Positions 39,289 through 48,693 are shown, counted from the stretch's first letter. The stretch: DNA of 64,000 nt from Alphaproteobacteria bacterium (GCA_026982705.1 JALSGP010000002.1:51471-115470), one strand, 5' to 3'. Program-made: numbers and translations. Notes: generated by a model from the sequence alone, not told the origin.

Positions 39289-41682
39289 ATGACCACCGCC
39301 CTCGCCCGCCGCCGGGTCGTGGATCCCGCCCGCCTGCGCCTCCTCGAGGCGGTCCAGCGGAAGCTGCTGTGGCTCGCCTGCTGGACCGTCCATCACGCCA
39401 ACCATCTGCGGCCCGACCGGGACGGCCTCAAGGTGGGCGGCCACCAGGCCTCCTGCGCCTCGGTGGCGAGCCTCGTCACCGCCCTCTTCTTCGACGTGCT
39501 CCGACCCGGTGACCGCATCGCCGTCAAACCCCACGCCGCCCCCATCTATCATGCCGCCATGTACCTGCTGGGCCTCGAGCCGCTGGAGCGACTGGTGCGC
39601 TTCCGCGCCCTCGGCGGCGCCCAGGCCTATCCCTCCCGTACCAAGGACATGGGCGGCGTCGACTTCTCCACGGGCTCGGTGGGCCTGGGCGCCGCCGAGA
39701 CCCTCTTCGCCTCGCTGGTGCAGGACTACGTGACCCTGCACGGCCTGCGGCCGGAGGGCGTACCGCACGGGCGCATGGTGGCGATCGTGGGCGATGCCGA
39801 GCTGGACGAGGGCAACGTCTACGAGGCGCTGCTGGAGGGCTGGAAGTACGACGTCCGCAATCTCTGGTGGGTGATCGACTACAACCGCCAGAGCCTCGAC
39901 CGGGTGGTGCCGGAGCGGCTCTACGAGAAGATCTACCGCTTCTTCTCGGCCGTCGGCTGGGAGGTGGTGGTGATCAAGTACGGCAAGCGGCTGCAGCGGG
40001 TCTTCGCCCGGCCGGGCGGCGAGGCGCTCCGGGAGTGGATCGACGCCTGTCCCAACGACCTCTACGCCGCCCTCACCTTCAAGGGCGGTCCGGCGTGGCG
40101 GGCCCATCTCGAGGCCGATCTGGGCCGCAACCCGGTGGTGCGCCGCATCCTCGACACCCACGACGACGACGCCCTCGCGGCGCTCATGACCAATCTGGGC
40201 GGCCACGATCTGGAGGCGCTGCTGGAGGCCTTCCACGGCGTCGCCGACGACCGTCCCCGTGCCTTCATCGCCTACACCGTCAAGGGCTGGGGGCTTCCCT
40301 TCGCCGGCCACAAGGACAATCACGCCGGCCTCATGACGCCGGAGCAGATGGAACGCTTCCGGCGCGAGCACGGCGTCCCGCCCGGTAAGGAGTGGTCGCG
40401 CCACGCCGGTCTCGACGTGGATCCGGCCGAATTCGACGCCTTCCTGCGGCAGGTGCCGTGGCGGCGGCGGACGGTGCGCTTCACGGCGCCGCCGGTACCG
40501 GTGCCGGCGCGGCTCCCCGAAGGCCGGCGTCCGGCGCGCACCTCCACCCAGGAGGCCTTCGGGCGCATCATGGGCGAGCTCGCGAAGAGCGATCTTCCCC
40601 TCGCCGCCCGGCTGGTGACCACCTCGCCCGATGTCACCGTCTCCACCGGTCTCGCCCCCTGGGTGTCGCGGCGCGACGTGTTCAACCGCAAGGAGCACGA
40701 GGACGTCTTCCGGACCGAGAACGTCACCTCGCCCACCCGCTGGCGCGAGAGTCCGCGGGGCCAGCACGTGGAGCTGGGGATCGCCGAGCACAATCTCTTC
40801 CTGACCCTCGCCGCCTTCGGCCTCGCCCACGAGCTGTTCGGCGTGCGCCTGCTGCCGGTGGGGACCGTCTACGATCCCTTCGTGGCCCGGGGGCTCGACG
40901 CCCTCACCTATGCCCTCTATCAGGACGCCCGCTTCCTGCTGGTGGCCACCCCCTCGGGCATCACCCTCGCCCCCGAGGGCGGCGCGCACCAGTCGGTGAC
41001 CACGCCGCTCCTGGGGCTCGGCCAGCCCCGGCTGCTGTTCTTCGAACCCGCCTTCGCCGACGAGCTGGAGCCGATCCTGCGCTTCGCCTTCCGCCATCTG
41101 CAGGCCCCGGACGGCGAATCGGTGTGGCTGCGGCTGTCCACTCGGCCCGTCGATCAGCCCCGCCGCACCCTCGACGCGGCGCTGGAGGCCCACATCCTCG
41201 CCGGCGGCTACTGGCTGGTGCCGCCGGAGCCGGGAGCGGAGCTGGCGGTGGTGTTCGCGGGGGCGGTGGCGCCGGAGGCGCGGGCGGCGGTCGCCGAACT
41301 GCGCCGGGAGGTGCCGGGTGCGGGTCTCCTCTGCGTCACCTCCCCCGACCGCCTCTTCCGCGACTTCCGCGCCCGCGGCGAGGCCAGCCACATCGCCAGG
41401 CTGCTGGCCCCTCTCGCGGCGGATGCCGGTCTCGTGACCGTGCTGGACGGCCATCCCGCCACCCTCGCCTGGATCGCCGGCGTGCGCCGTCACCGGCTGC
41501 GGGCGCTGGGCGTGGACCGCTACGGCCAGTCCGGCGACATTCCCGACCTCTACCGCCACTACGGCCTCGATGCCGAGGCCGTGCTGGATGCGGCGGCGGC
41601 GCTGCTGGTGGCGCGGGCGTCCGGCGGCGATCCGCCGGGCCCGGGCCGCCGCGGCGAGTCCGCGGGTGGAGATCCGGCATGA
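39289..41682 (+). CDS. AceE-like homodimeric 2-oxo acid dehydrogenase E1 / transketolase-like protein
   Basis: A 797-residue ThDP enzyme with the single-chain layout of pyruvate dehydrogenase E1 (AceE, about 890 residues in E. coli). Counterparts of AceE active-site residues can be seen: GGHQAS (His52), KPHAAP (His82), the ThDP motif VGDAELDE at 167-174 with its closing WVIDYN near 200, and the histidine loop GHKDNHA. ELGIAEHNLF in the second half holds the catalytic glutamate. No E2 or E3 gene is in the window and the protein is about 90 residues short, so it may not be a normal complex subunit. It might act as a stand-alone transketolase-like enzyme. Confidence 0.75.
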   Translation: MTTALARRRVVDPARLRLLEAVQRKLLWLACWTVHHANHLRPDRDGLKVGGHQASCASVASLVTALFFDVLRPGDRIAVKPHAAPIYHAAMYLLGLEPLERLVRFRALGGAQAYPSRTKDMGGVDFSTGSVGLGAAETLFASLVQDYVTLHGLRPEGVPHGRMVAIVGDAELDEGNVYEALLEGWKYDVRNLWWVIDYNRQSLDRVVPERLYEKIYRFFSAVGWEVVVIKYGKRLQRVFARPGGEALREWIDACPNDLYAALTFKGGPAWRAHLEADLGRNPVVRRILDTHDDDALAALMTNLGGHDLEALLEAFHGVADDRPRAFIAYTVKGWGLPFAGHKDNHAGLMTPEQMERFRREHGVPPGKEWSRHAGLDVDPAEFDAFLRQVPWRRRTVRFTAPPVPVPARLPEGRRPARTSTQEAFGRIMGELAKSDLPLAARLVTTSPDVTVSTGLAPWVSRRDVFNRKEHEDVFRTENVTSPTRWRESPRGQHVELGIAEHNLFLTLAAFGLAHELFGVRLLPVGTVYDPFVARGLDALTYALYQDARFLLVATPSGITLAPEGGAHQSVTTPLLGLGQPRLLFFEPAFADELEPILRFAFRHLQAPDGESVWLRLSTRPVDQPRRTLDAALEAHILAGGYWLVPPEPGAELAVVFAGAVAPEARAAVAELRREVPGAGLLCVTSPDRLFRDFRARGEASHIARLLAPLAADAGLVTVLDGHPATLAWIAGVRRHRLRALGVDRYGQSGDIPDLYRHYGLDAEAVLDAAAALLVARASGGDPPGPGRRGESAGGDPA

Positions 41683-41834
41683 GCCGCGGGCGAAAAGGCG
41701 CGCTCCGACGGGCGGTTCCGGACAGGGGGCGCGAGGCGGGTGCCGGTGGCGGGGCACGGTCCCGACCGTCGGCCGCGGCCGGATCCGGGCGATGCCGCTT
41801 TTCGGCGGCGGCGGGCCGTGGCATGTTCGCGGCG

Positions 41835-41856
41835 CACGGGCGACGGGATGCCCGTG
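41835..41856 (+). promoter_or_regulatory. Hairpin in the leader of the polyamine-binding protein gene
   Basis: CACGGGC at 41835-41841 pairs exactly with GCCCGTG at 41850-41856 around an 8-base loop, about 10 bases before the ribosome binding site. The 200-base gap before it also holds a 12-base palindrome (CGGCCGCGGCCG, 41770-41781). No gene was found in the gap. The hairpin may end the upstream transcript or affect translation. Confidence 0.3.
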
Positions 41857-41879
41857 AACCACAACGAGGGAGGTCCGGC

Positions 41880-42926
41880 ATGAAGGGAAGCCCGCTCGCC
41901 CTCGGCGCCGCGGCACTGGCGCTGGTGGTCGCGGCGGCGCCGGTGGAGGCGCGCGATCTCACCGTGGTCTCCTGGGGCGGTGCCTATCAGGACGCCCAGC
42001 GCGAGGCCATCTTCGAGCCCTACATGAAGGAGACCGGCCGCAAGCTGGTGGAGGACAGTTGGAACGGCGGCATCGGCGCGCTGCGCGCGAAGGCCGAGGG
42101 TCCGCCCACCTGGGACGTGATCCAGGTGGAGGCCGACGAGCTGGTGCTGGGCTGCGAGGAGGGCATCCTCGCGCCGCTCGACTGGCAGAAGCTCGGCGGC
42201 AGGGAGAAGTACCTGCCCGAGGCGGTGCACGAGTGCGGAGTCGGCACCATCGTGTGGGCGACGGTGCTGGCCTACGACGGTGACCGTTTCGGCGACGATC
42301 CGCCGAAGAGCTGGGCCGACTTCTTCGACACGGAGAAGTATCCCGGCAAGCGTGCCCTGCGCAAGGGACCGCGCCAGGCCCTCGAGTTCGCGCTGATGGC
42401 CGACGGCGTGCCCCTGGACCGGATCTACCAGGTCCTCGCCACGCCCGAAGGGATCGAGCGTGCCTTCGCCAAGCTCGAGTCCATCAAGGACGACCTCGTC
42501 TGGTGGGAGGCCGGGGCCCAGCCGCCGCAACTGCTGGCCGCCGGCGAGGTGGTGATGACCAGCGCCTACAACGGCCGCATCACCGCCGCCAACAAGAGCG
42601 AGGGACGGAACTTCCGGATCGCCTGGGAGGCGGGCTACGTCTACCAGATCGACAGCTGGGTGATCCTCGCCAACTCCGACAAGAAGGAGGAGGCGATGGA
42701 CTTCATCGCCTTCGCCTCCCGGCCCGACCGGCAGGCCGCCCTCGCCGCCCTCATCCCCTACGGTCCCACCCGGGTGGACGCGGCCGAACTGATCCCGACC
42801 GAGATCGTCGCCGACATTCCCGGCACGCCGCCCAACAAGGCCTACGGTCTCTTCTTCGACCGCGACTTCTGGGTGGAGCACGTGGAGGAGCTCACCGAGC
42901 GCTTCAACGCCTGGGCGGCCCAGTAA
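41880..42926 (+). CDS. potD: Polyamine-type ABC importer substrate-binding protein
   Basis: A 348-residue periplasmic protein of the PotD/spermidine-putrescine class. GAGGGAGG precedes the ATG. The signal ends near residue 25 (VEARDLTVV). The start of the mature part, LTVVSWGGAYQDAQREAIF, and the later WADFFDTEKYPGKRALRKGP block are typical of alphaproteobacterial members. That group includes many proteins whose ligand is unproven, so polyamine is a class assignment. Two permease genes follow in order. Confidence 0.87.
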   Translation: MKGSPLALGAAALALVVAAAPVEARDLTVVSWGGAYQDAQREAIFEPYMKETGRKLVEDSWNGGIGALRAKAEGPPTWDVIQVEADELVLGCEEGILAPLDWQKLGGREKYLPEAVHECGVGTIVWATVLAYDGDRFGDDPPKSWADFFDTEKYPGKRALRKGPRQALEFALMADGVPLDRIYQVLATPEGIERAFAKLESIKDDLVWWEAGAQPPQLLAAGEVVMTSAYNGRITAANKSEGRNFRIAWEAGYVYQIDSWVILANSDKKEEAMDFIAFASRPDRQAALAALIPYGPTRVDAAELIPTEIVADIPGTPPNKAYGLFFDRDFWVEHVEELTERFNAWAAQ

Positions 42927-42945
42927 GGTCCCGGGAAGGCCGGAA

Positions 42946-44175
42946 ATGGCGGCGGGTGCGGCCGCGCGCGATCTCGCCCGCGAGGTGCGGATCACCGGGC
43001 GAAGGCGGCGCCTCGCCGCCTTCGCTCTCACCCTGCCGCTCCTGGCCTTCCTGCTGGTCTTCTTCGTTCTCCCCATCCTCGGCATGCTGCGCCTCGCCGT
43101 CTCCAACACGGAGATGGCCGAGGCGCTCCCCGCCAGCACCCGGGCCTTCCGCGCCTGGACGGGCGGCGGACCGCCACCGCCGGAGCTGGTGGACCGCTTC
43201 GCCCGCGAGCTGGTGGAGGCGCGCGCCGCCCGCCGTCTCGCCCGCTTCGCCAAGCGCCTCAACTACGAACGCACCGGCTACCGGACGCTGATCCTCAAGA
43301 CCGCCCGGCGTCTCGCCCGCATGGAGCCGCCCTTCGATCTCGCCACCCTCGCCGCCATCGACCGCCGCTGGGCGGAGCCCGCGGTGTGGGCGGCCATCCG
43401 TCGCGCCGCGCAACCGTGGACCGATCTCTACGTGCTGGCGGTGCTCGATCTCGCCCGCGACGCCGAGGGCCGGATCGTGCCGGTCCCGCCGGAGCGGGCC
43501 GTCTATCTCGACATCCTCGCCCGGACCTTCCGGATCGCGCTGGTGGTCACCCTCGCCTGTCTGGCGCTGGGCTATCCGCTGGCCTACGCGCTCGCCCACC
43601 TGCCGGAGCGCCACGCCAATCTGCTCATGATCGGCGTGCTGCTGCCCTTCTGGACCTCGCTGCTGGTGCGCACCGCCGCCTGGATCGTCATCCTCCAGCG
43701 CGAGGGGCCGCTCAACGAGCTCCTGCGGTGGCTCGGGCTGATCGACGCGCCGCTGGAGCTGGTCTTCCGCCGTCCCGCCGTCTACGTCGCCATGACCCAC
43801 GTGCTGCTGCCCTTCATGGTGCTGCCCGTCTACTCCGTCATGCGTACCATCCATCCCTCCTACGTGCGCGCCGCCCTCTCCCTCGGCGCCACCCCTTGGA
43901 CCGCCTTCCGCCGCGTCTATCTGCCGCTGTCGCTGCCGGGCGTGACGGCGGGGGCGCTGCTGGTCTTCATCCTGGCGCTGGGCTACTACATCACCCCGGC
44001 GCTGGTGGGAGGCGCCTCGGACCAGATGATCAGCTATTTCGTCGCCTTCTACACGCTCCAGACCATCAACTGGGGCATGGCGGCGGCCCTGGGGTCGCTG
44101 CTGCTGATCGCCACCCTCGCCCTCTATCTGCTCTTCGCCCGCCTCGTGGGCGTGGAGCGTCTGCGCTTCGGCTGA
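42946..44175 (+). CDS. potB: Polyamine-type ABC importer permease (PotB-like)
   Basis: A 409-residue permease, longer than classical PotB (about 285). The extra length is a soluble insert of roughly 125 residues between the first membrane segment (residues 24-48) and the second (about 190), probably periplasmic. I recall this insert from other Alphaproteobacteria, so it is a subgroup trait and not damage. The ABC permease EAA loop lies at YVRAALSLGATPWTAFRRVY near 305. It starts 19 bases after the binding-protein gene. Confidence 0.88.
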   Translation: MAAGAAARDLAREVRITGRRRRLAAFALTLPLLAFLLVFFVLPILGMLRLAVSNTEMAEALPASTRAFRAWTGGGPPPPELVDRFARELVEARAARRLARFAKRLNYERTGYRTLILKTARRLARMEPPFDLATLAAIDRRWAEPAVWAAIRRAAQPWTDLYVLAVLDLARDAEGRIVPVPPERAVYLDILARTFRIALVVTLACLALGYPLAYALAHLPERHANLLMIGVLLPFWTSLLVRTAAWIVILQREGPLNELLRWLGLIDAPLELVFRRPAVYVAMTHVLLPFMVLPVYSVMRTIHPSYVRAALSLGATPWTAFRRVYLPLSLPGVTAGALLVFILALGYYITPALVGGASDQMISYFVAFYTLQTINWGMAAALGSLLLIATLALYLLFARLVGVERLRFG

Positions 44176-44178
44176 GCC

Positions 44179-44985
44179 GTGCCGGTGGGGCTCCTGGGAC
44201 GCGTGCTGCTGTGGGGCTGGGCGCTGGCGGTGCTGGCGTTCCTGGTGCTGCCGCTGTTCGTGATCGTTCCCCTCTCCTTCAACGCCGGCGGCTTCCTCAC
44301 CTTCCCCATGCCCGGCTGGTCGCTGCGCTGGTACGTGGAGCTGTGGCACGCGGAGATCTGGTGGCGGGCCTTCGCCAACAGCCTCTACGTGGGCGTCCTC
44401 GCCACCCTCATCGCCACCCTGCTGGGCACCCTCGCCGCCATCGGCCTCGCCTTCGGCGACTTCCCCGGCCGGGCGGCCCTCACGGGGCTGCTGCTGTCGC
44501 CCATGGTGGTGCCGCTGGTGATCGTCGCCGCCGGCGTCTATTTCTTCTACCTCCGCCTCGGGCTCGTGAATTCGCTGGAGGGTCTCGCCCTCGCCCACGC
44601 CGCCCTCGGCGCCCCCTTTCCCCTGGTGACCGTCTCCGCCACCCTCGCCGGCTTCGACCGCAATCTGATCCGTGCCGCCCAGTCGCTGGGCGCGCCGCCC
44701 TGGACGGTGCTGCGGCGGGTGCTGCTGCCGCTGGTGGCGCCGGGCGTGGTCTCGGGCGCGCTCTTCGCCTTCGTCACCAGTTTCGACGAGCTGGTGGTGG
44801 CCCTCTTCCTCACCGGCCCCGGTCAGCGCACCCTGCCCCGCCAGATGTTCGACGGCATCCGCGAGAATCTGAGTCCCACCATCCTCGCCGTCGCCACCAT
44901 CCTGGTGGTGCTGGCGGTGCTGCTGCTGGGGGCGGCGGAGCTGCTGCGCCGCCGCGGCCAGCGGCTCCGCGGCCTCGAACCCTGA
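44179..44985 (+). CDS. potC: Polyamine-type ABC importer permease (PotC-like)
   Basis: A 268-residue permease with six hydrophobic segments and a GTG start 3 bases after the potB stop. The EAA loop is LIRAAQSLGAPPWTVLRRVL near residue 165, followed by FVTSFDELVVALFL, typical of PotC. No ATP-binding gene (PotA) follows; a convergent peptidase gene begins 10 bases later. The ATPase must be encoded elsewhere. Confidence 0.9.
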   Translation: MPVGLLGRVLLWGWALAVLAFLVLPLFVIVPLSFNAGGFLTFPMPGWSLRWYVELWHAEIWWRAFANSLYVGVLATLIATLLGTLAAIGLAFGDFPGRAALTGLLLSPMVVPLVIVAAGVYFFYLRLGLVNSLEGLALAHAALGAPFPLVTVSATLAGFDRNLIRAAQSLGAPPWTVLRRVLLPLVAPGVVSGALFAFVTSFDELVVALFLTGPGQRTLPRQMFDGIRENLSPTILAVATILVVLAVLLLGAAELLRRRGQRLRGLEP

Positions 44986-44995
44986 GCCGCCGCCC

Positions 44996-47062
44996 TCACT
45001 CCGTGCGCTCGGCGAGACCGAAGGCGTCGAGCACGAAGGCCTGGATGCGGGCGATCTCGCGCAGATGCTCGTAACGCCCGGAGGGGCCGAAGTGGCCCGC
45101 GCCCATTTCCGTGCGCAGCAGGAGCGGGCGCGAGTCCGTGCGAAACGCCCTCAGCTTCGCGACATATTTCGCGGGTTCCCAGTAGGTTACGCGTGGATCG
45201 TGCAGTCCCGCCGTCACCAGCATCGGCGGATAGGCCTGCCGGCGGATGTTGTCGTAGGGACTGTAGGAGAGGATGTAGCGGAAGGCGCGCTCGTCGCGGA
45301 GCGGATTGCCCCATTCCGGCCATTCGATGGGGGTGAGGGGGAGGCTCGGGTCCATCATGGTGTTGAGGACGTCCACGAAGGGGACCTGCAGCACCGCCGC
45401 CCGCCAGAGCTCCGGCCGCTCGTTCACCACCACCCCGATCAGCATGCCGCCGGCACTGCCGCCCTGGCAGGCGATCCGTCCCGGCGCCGTCCAGCCCGCC
45501 GCGCACAGGGCCTCGGCACAGGCGAGGAAATCGTGGAAGGTGTTCCACTTGCGCAGGAGTTTTCCGTCCTCGTACCAGCCGTAGCCCAGCTCGTCGCCGC
45601 CGCGCACGTGGGCGATGGCGAAGGCCACGCCCCGCTCCAGCAGCCCCAGCCGGTGGGGCGAGAAGGTGGGCGCGATGCCGTGGCCGTAGGCGCCGTAGCC
45701 GTAGAGCAGGAGCGGACGGGTGCGGTCGCGGGGGAACGCCCGCGGGCGCAGCAGGCTCACCGGCACCCGTACGCCGTCGCGGGAAGTGGCCCACAGACGC
45801 TCGGCGACCCACGCCTCGGGGTCGTAGCCGCTGGGGATGCGCTGGACCTTGCGCACCTCGAGCCGGCGCGCGGGCACCAGATAGTCGTAGACGGTGGCCG
45901 GCGTGCGCAGCGAGGAGAAGTGGAGGCGCAGCCGGTCGGTGGCGAACTCGCGGTTGTCGCCGAGGGAGGCGGCGTAGAGCGGCTCGCCGAAGTCCACCCG
46001 GTGCTCGCGGCCGGCGTAGTCGCGGATGCGGATGCGGTCGACGCCCGCCACCCGCTCCTCCACCACCAGGAAGTCGCGGAAGCAGGCGTGGTCCAGCAGA
46101 TAGACGCCGTCCTCCGGCCCGATCACCTCGTCCCAGTTCGCCTCGCGGGGATCATTCTCGGGTGCGCTCACCAGCCGGAAGTCGCGGTGGCGGTCGTTGG
46201 TGAGGATCCACAGCCGGCCGTGGGCGTGGTCCACCCGATAGTCGTGACCCTCGCGACGCGGTACCACCGGATCGCCGCCCTCGAGACTGCGGGCGCAGAA
46301 CAGGCGGGTCTCGCGGGTGACGTGGGTGCCGGTGGTGAGCACCAGGAAGCGCCGGCTGCGGGTCTTGGCGAGACCGACGAAGAAGGCCGGATCCGTCTCC
46401 TCGTGGAGCACGCGCCGGCGGGTCGGATCGGCCAGCGGAGCCGCCGCGACCCGATGCGGGCGCAGCCGTTCGTCCAGCTCCACCCAGGCGAGGACATGAC
46501 CCGCCTCCGCCCACACCGGCACGCCGCTGGTGTGGGGTATGCGGAGCGGCAGATCCTCGTCCCGCTCCAGATCGCGCACCCGGATCTCGTAGCGTTCCGA
46601 GCCGTCCACGTCGACGCCGTAGGCGAGGAAACGGGAATCCGGCGAGACGGCGAGGGCCCGGAGATCGAAATAGGGGAGTCCCTCGGCCAGCCGGTTCTCG
46701 TCCAGGATCGGCCGGAACCCGCCACCCGCCGCCGGCCGCCGTTCCCAGATCCGGTACTGGGCGCCGCGACCATAGCGCCAGCGGTACTCGAAGGGACCCT
46801 CGCGCACCGGCACCGAGACGTCCTCCTCCTCGATGCGGCCCCTGAGCTCCTCGAAGAGGCGGTCCTCGAACCGTCGCAGCGGCGCCGTCATCGCCTCGAA
46901 ATGGGCGTTCTCCGCCCGCAGCCAGGCCAGGATCTCGGGATCCCGCACCTCCGGATAGGCGGGATCGCGCAACCAGGCGTACGGGTCCTCCAGCCGGACG
47001 CCGAAGTGCTCGCGCACCACGGGCCGGCACGGAGCCGGGGGCGGCAGGGGGATCTGGGACAT
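44996..47062 (-). CDS. ptrB: Oligopeptidase B (S9 family serine peptidase)
   Basis: A 688-residue prolyl-oligopeptidase-fold enzyme that cuts short peptides after basic residues. The N-terminal half is the beta-propeller (start HFGVRLEDPYAWLRDP). The C-terminal alpha/beta hydrolase part has the nucleophile in CQGGSAGGMLIG near residue 530, the acidic residue in AGLHDPRVTYWEPAKY and the histidine in GAGHFGPSGR. The triad is complete. The ATG at 47062 has GGAGGA 7 bases upstream. There is no signal peptide, so it is cytoplasmic. It diverges from the fused spermidine-synthase gene. Confidence 0.93.
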   Translation of the reverse strand: MSQIPLPPPAPCRPVVREHFGVRLEDPYAWLRDPAYPEVRDPEILAWLRAENAHFEAMTAPLRRFEDRLFEELRGRIEEEDVSVPVREGPFEYRWRYGRGAQYRIWERRPAAGGGFRPILDENRLAEGLPYFDLRALAVSPDSRFLAYGVDVDGSERYEIRVRDLERDEDLPLRIPHTSGVPVWAEAGHVLAWVELDERLRPHRVAAAPLADPTRRRVLHEETDPAFFVGLAKTRSRRFLVLTTGTHVTRETRLFCARSLEGGDPVVPRREGHDYRVDHAHGRLWILTNDRHRDFRLVSAPENDPREANWDEVIGPEDGVYLLDHACFRDFLVVEERVAGVDRIRIRDYAGREHRVDFGEPLYAASLGDNREFATDRLRLHFSSLRTPATVYDYLVPARRLEVRKVQRIPSGYDPEAWVAERLWATSRDGVRVPVSLLRPRAFPRDRTRPLLLYGYGAYGHGIAPTFSPHRLGLLERGVAFAIAHVRGGDELGYGWYEDGKLLRKWNTFHDFLACAEALCAAGWTAPGRIACQGGSAGGMLIGVVVNERPELWRAAVLQVPFVDVLNTMMDPSLPLTPIEWPEWGNPLRDERAFRYILSYSPYDNIRRQAYPPMLVTAGLHDPRVTYWEPAKYVAKLRAFRTDSRPLLLRTEMGAGHFGPSGRYEHLREIARIQAFVLDAFGLAERTE

Positions 47063-47107
47063 GGGCGGACATCCTCCGCGGGCCGCCGGGAACTTGCGGC
47101 GGCGGCG

Positions 47108-47122
47108 CGCTTGCGGCAAGCG
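47108..47122. promoter_or_regulatory. 15-base perfect palindrome between divergent genes
   Basis: CGCTTGC, a central G and GCAAGCG form an exact palindrome in the 89-base gap between ptrB and the fused MFS/spermidine-synthase gene. Its position suits an operator for one or both genes. No regulator is adjacent, and the assignment rests on symmetry only. Confidence 0.3.
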
Positions 47123-47151
47123 GAAGCGGCGTCCCGTGGGCGGAGCGGGTC

Positions 47152-48693
47152 ATGGCGGACACGGGAGAGCGGAAGGCGCGGCGGCGTTCGATCCTGCCCC
47201 AGGCGGCGACGGTGTTCCTGGTGGCGGGTTGTGCGCTGGTGCTGGAGATCGTCGCGGTGCGCCTGATCGCGCCCTATGTGGGCATGTCCCTCTACAGCTG
47301 GACCGCCGTCATCGCCACCGTGCTGGCCGGCCTTTCCCTGGGCCACGGACTGGGCGGCCTGCTCGCCGGCGATCCCACCCGTCTGGCCCCGCGCACGGCG
47401 GCGGTGCTGGCGGTGGGCGCGCTCGCCACCCTCGCCGTGCCGCCCCTCCTGCGGCTGCTGGCGCCGCGCCTGCTCGGCACCGATGCCGAGGTGATGGTGC
47501 AGGTGGGGCTGCTGTCGCTGATCCTCTTCGCCCTGCCAGCGGTCTGCGCCGGGGCCGTCTCGCCGCTCGCCACCCGCGCCGCCCTCGCCCGCCGTCCCGA
47601 CCGGCCGGGGCCGGTGCTGGGCGCCATGTACGCCGCCGGGGCCCTGGGCAGCATCCTCGGCACGCTGGCCGGCGGCTTCCTGTTCGTCCCCCTGCTGGGC
47701 AGCATCACCAGCGTGCTGGTGGTGGCGGCGGTGCTGGCGCTGCTGGCCGCCCTCCATCTCCTCGCCCGCCCCGCCGGACTCGCCGCCCTGCTGGCCCTGC
47801 TGGTGGCGATGGGAGGTACGCTCCTCTTCCTCGCCCACCGCAGGGGCGCCCTCGCCGATCCCTGCCTGGAGGAGAGCCGTCACTTCTGCATCCGGGTGGA
47901 CGACGCCACCGCCTTCACCGGCCGGCCCAGCCGCCTCCTGGTGCTGGACCATCTGGTCCACGGCATCAACGACCGGGACGATCCCACCCTCCTCCACAGC
48001 CCCTATCTCGCCGCCATCGACGCCCGCGTGCGGGCGGCCCTCGGCCCCCGGCCCTTCACCGCCTTCCATCTCGGCGGCGGCGCCTACACCCTGCCGCGCG
48101 CCTGGCAGGGCCGGGCCCGCCTGCAGGTGGTGGCGGAGCTGGATCCCGCCGTCACCCGCATCGCCCGTGATCGTCTCTGGTTCCGTCCCGATTCCCGCCT
48201 CCGCATCCTCCACGACGACGGCCGGCGGGCGCTGCGGCGGCTTTCGCCGGGAACGCGCTTCGACGTGGTGGTGGTGGACGCCTTCCGCGACATCGCCGTG
48301 CCCTTCCACCTCCTCACCCGCGAGTTCTTCGCCGAGGTGGCGGCGCGGCTCGCGGAGGACGGTCTGCTGCTCCTCAACGTGGTGGACCGGCGCCGGGAAC
48401 CGCGGCTGGCGGCGTCGGTGGCGCGCACCCTCCGGGAGGTGTTCCCGATGGTGGAGAGCTGGCTGGAGGCGGGCGAGGCGGAGCTTCTCGACGGCCGCGT
48501 CACCTGGCTGCTGGTGGCCGGCCGCCGGCCCGTCGATCCGCCATCCCTCCTCGACGACCGCCACCGCAGCGGCTACGCCTTCCGGCGGGTGACCCCGCGC
48601 ATCACCGGTGAGCCGATACGGCTCACCGACGATCGGGCGCCGGTGGAGTTGCTGCTCGCCGACGTGCTGCGCCGTCCGGAGCTGGCGGAATGA
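47152..48693 (+). CDS. Fused MFS / spermidine synthase-like protein
   Basis: A 513-residue protein with about seven hydrophobic segments in residues 15-225 (GCALVLEIVAVRLIAPYVGMS is diagnostic), then a soluble Rossmann domain like spermidine synthase. The latter shows HLGGGAYTLPRAW near 305, the acidic VVAELDPAVTRIAR, and VVVDAFRDIAVPFHLLTREF. This family is widespread and its reaction is mostly unproven; some members may be aminopropyl- or methyltransferase-like. A link to the polyamine-type importer upstream is tempting but unproven. Confidence 0.82.
   Translation: MADTGERKARRRSILPQAATVFLVAGCALVLEIVAVRLIAPYVGMSLYSWTAVIATVLAGLSLGHGLGGLLAGDPTRLAPRTAAVLAVGALATLAVPPLLRLLAPRLLGTDAEVMVQVGLLSLILFALPAVCAGAVSPLATRAALARRPDRPGPVLGAMYAAGALGSILGTLAGGFLFVPLLGSITSVLVVAAVLALLAALHLLARPAGLAALLALLVAMGGTLLFLAHRRGALADPCLEESRHFCIRVDDATAFTGRPSRLLVLDHLVHGINDRDDPTLLHSPYLAAIDARVRAALGPRPFTAFHLGGGAYTLPRAWQGRARLQVVAELDPAVTRIARDRLWFRPDSRLRILHDDGRRALRRLSPGTRFDVVVVDAFRDIAVPFHLLTREFFAEVAARLAEDGLLLLNVVDRRREPRLAASVARTLREVFPMVESWLEAGEAELLDGRVTWLLVAGRRPVDPPSLLDDRHRSGYAFRRVTPRITGEPIRLTDDRAPVELLLADVLRRPELAE

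Noticed and set aside
41819..41833. A second sigma-54-like site before the polyamine-binding protein gene
   Set aside because: TGGCATG is followed by TTCGCGGC, so the TTGC half is not met; only part of the consensus is present.
42946..44175. The long insert in the PotB-like permease as a novel domain
   Set aside because: I recall the same insert in many alphaproteobacterial permeases of this class, so it is a subgroup trait.
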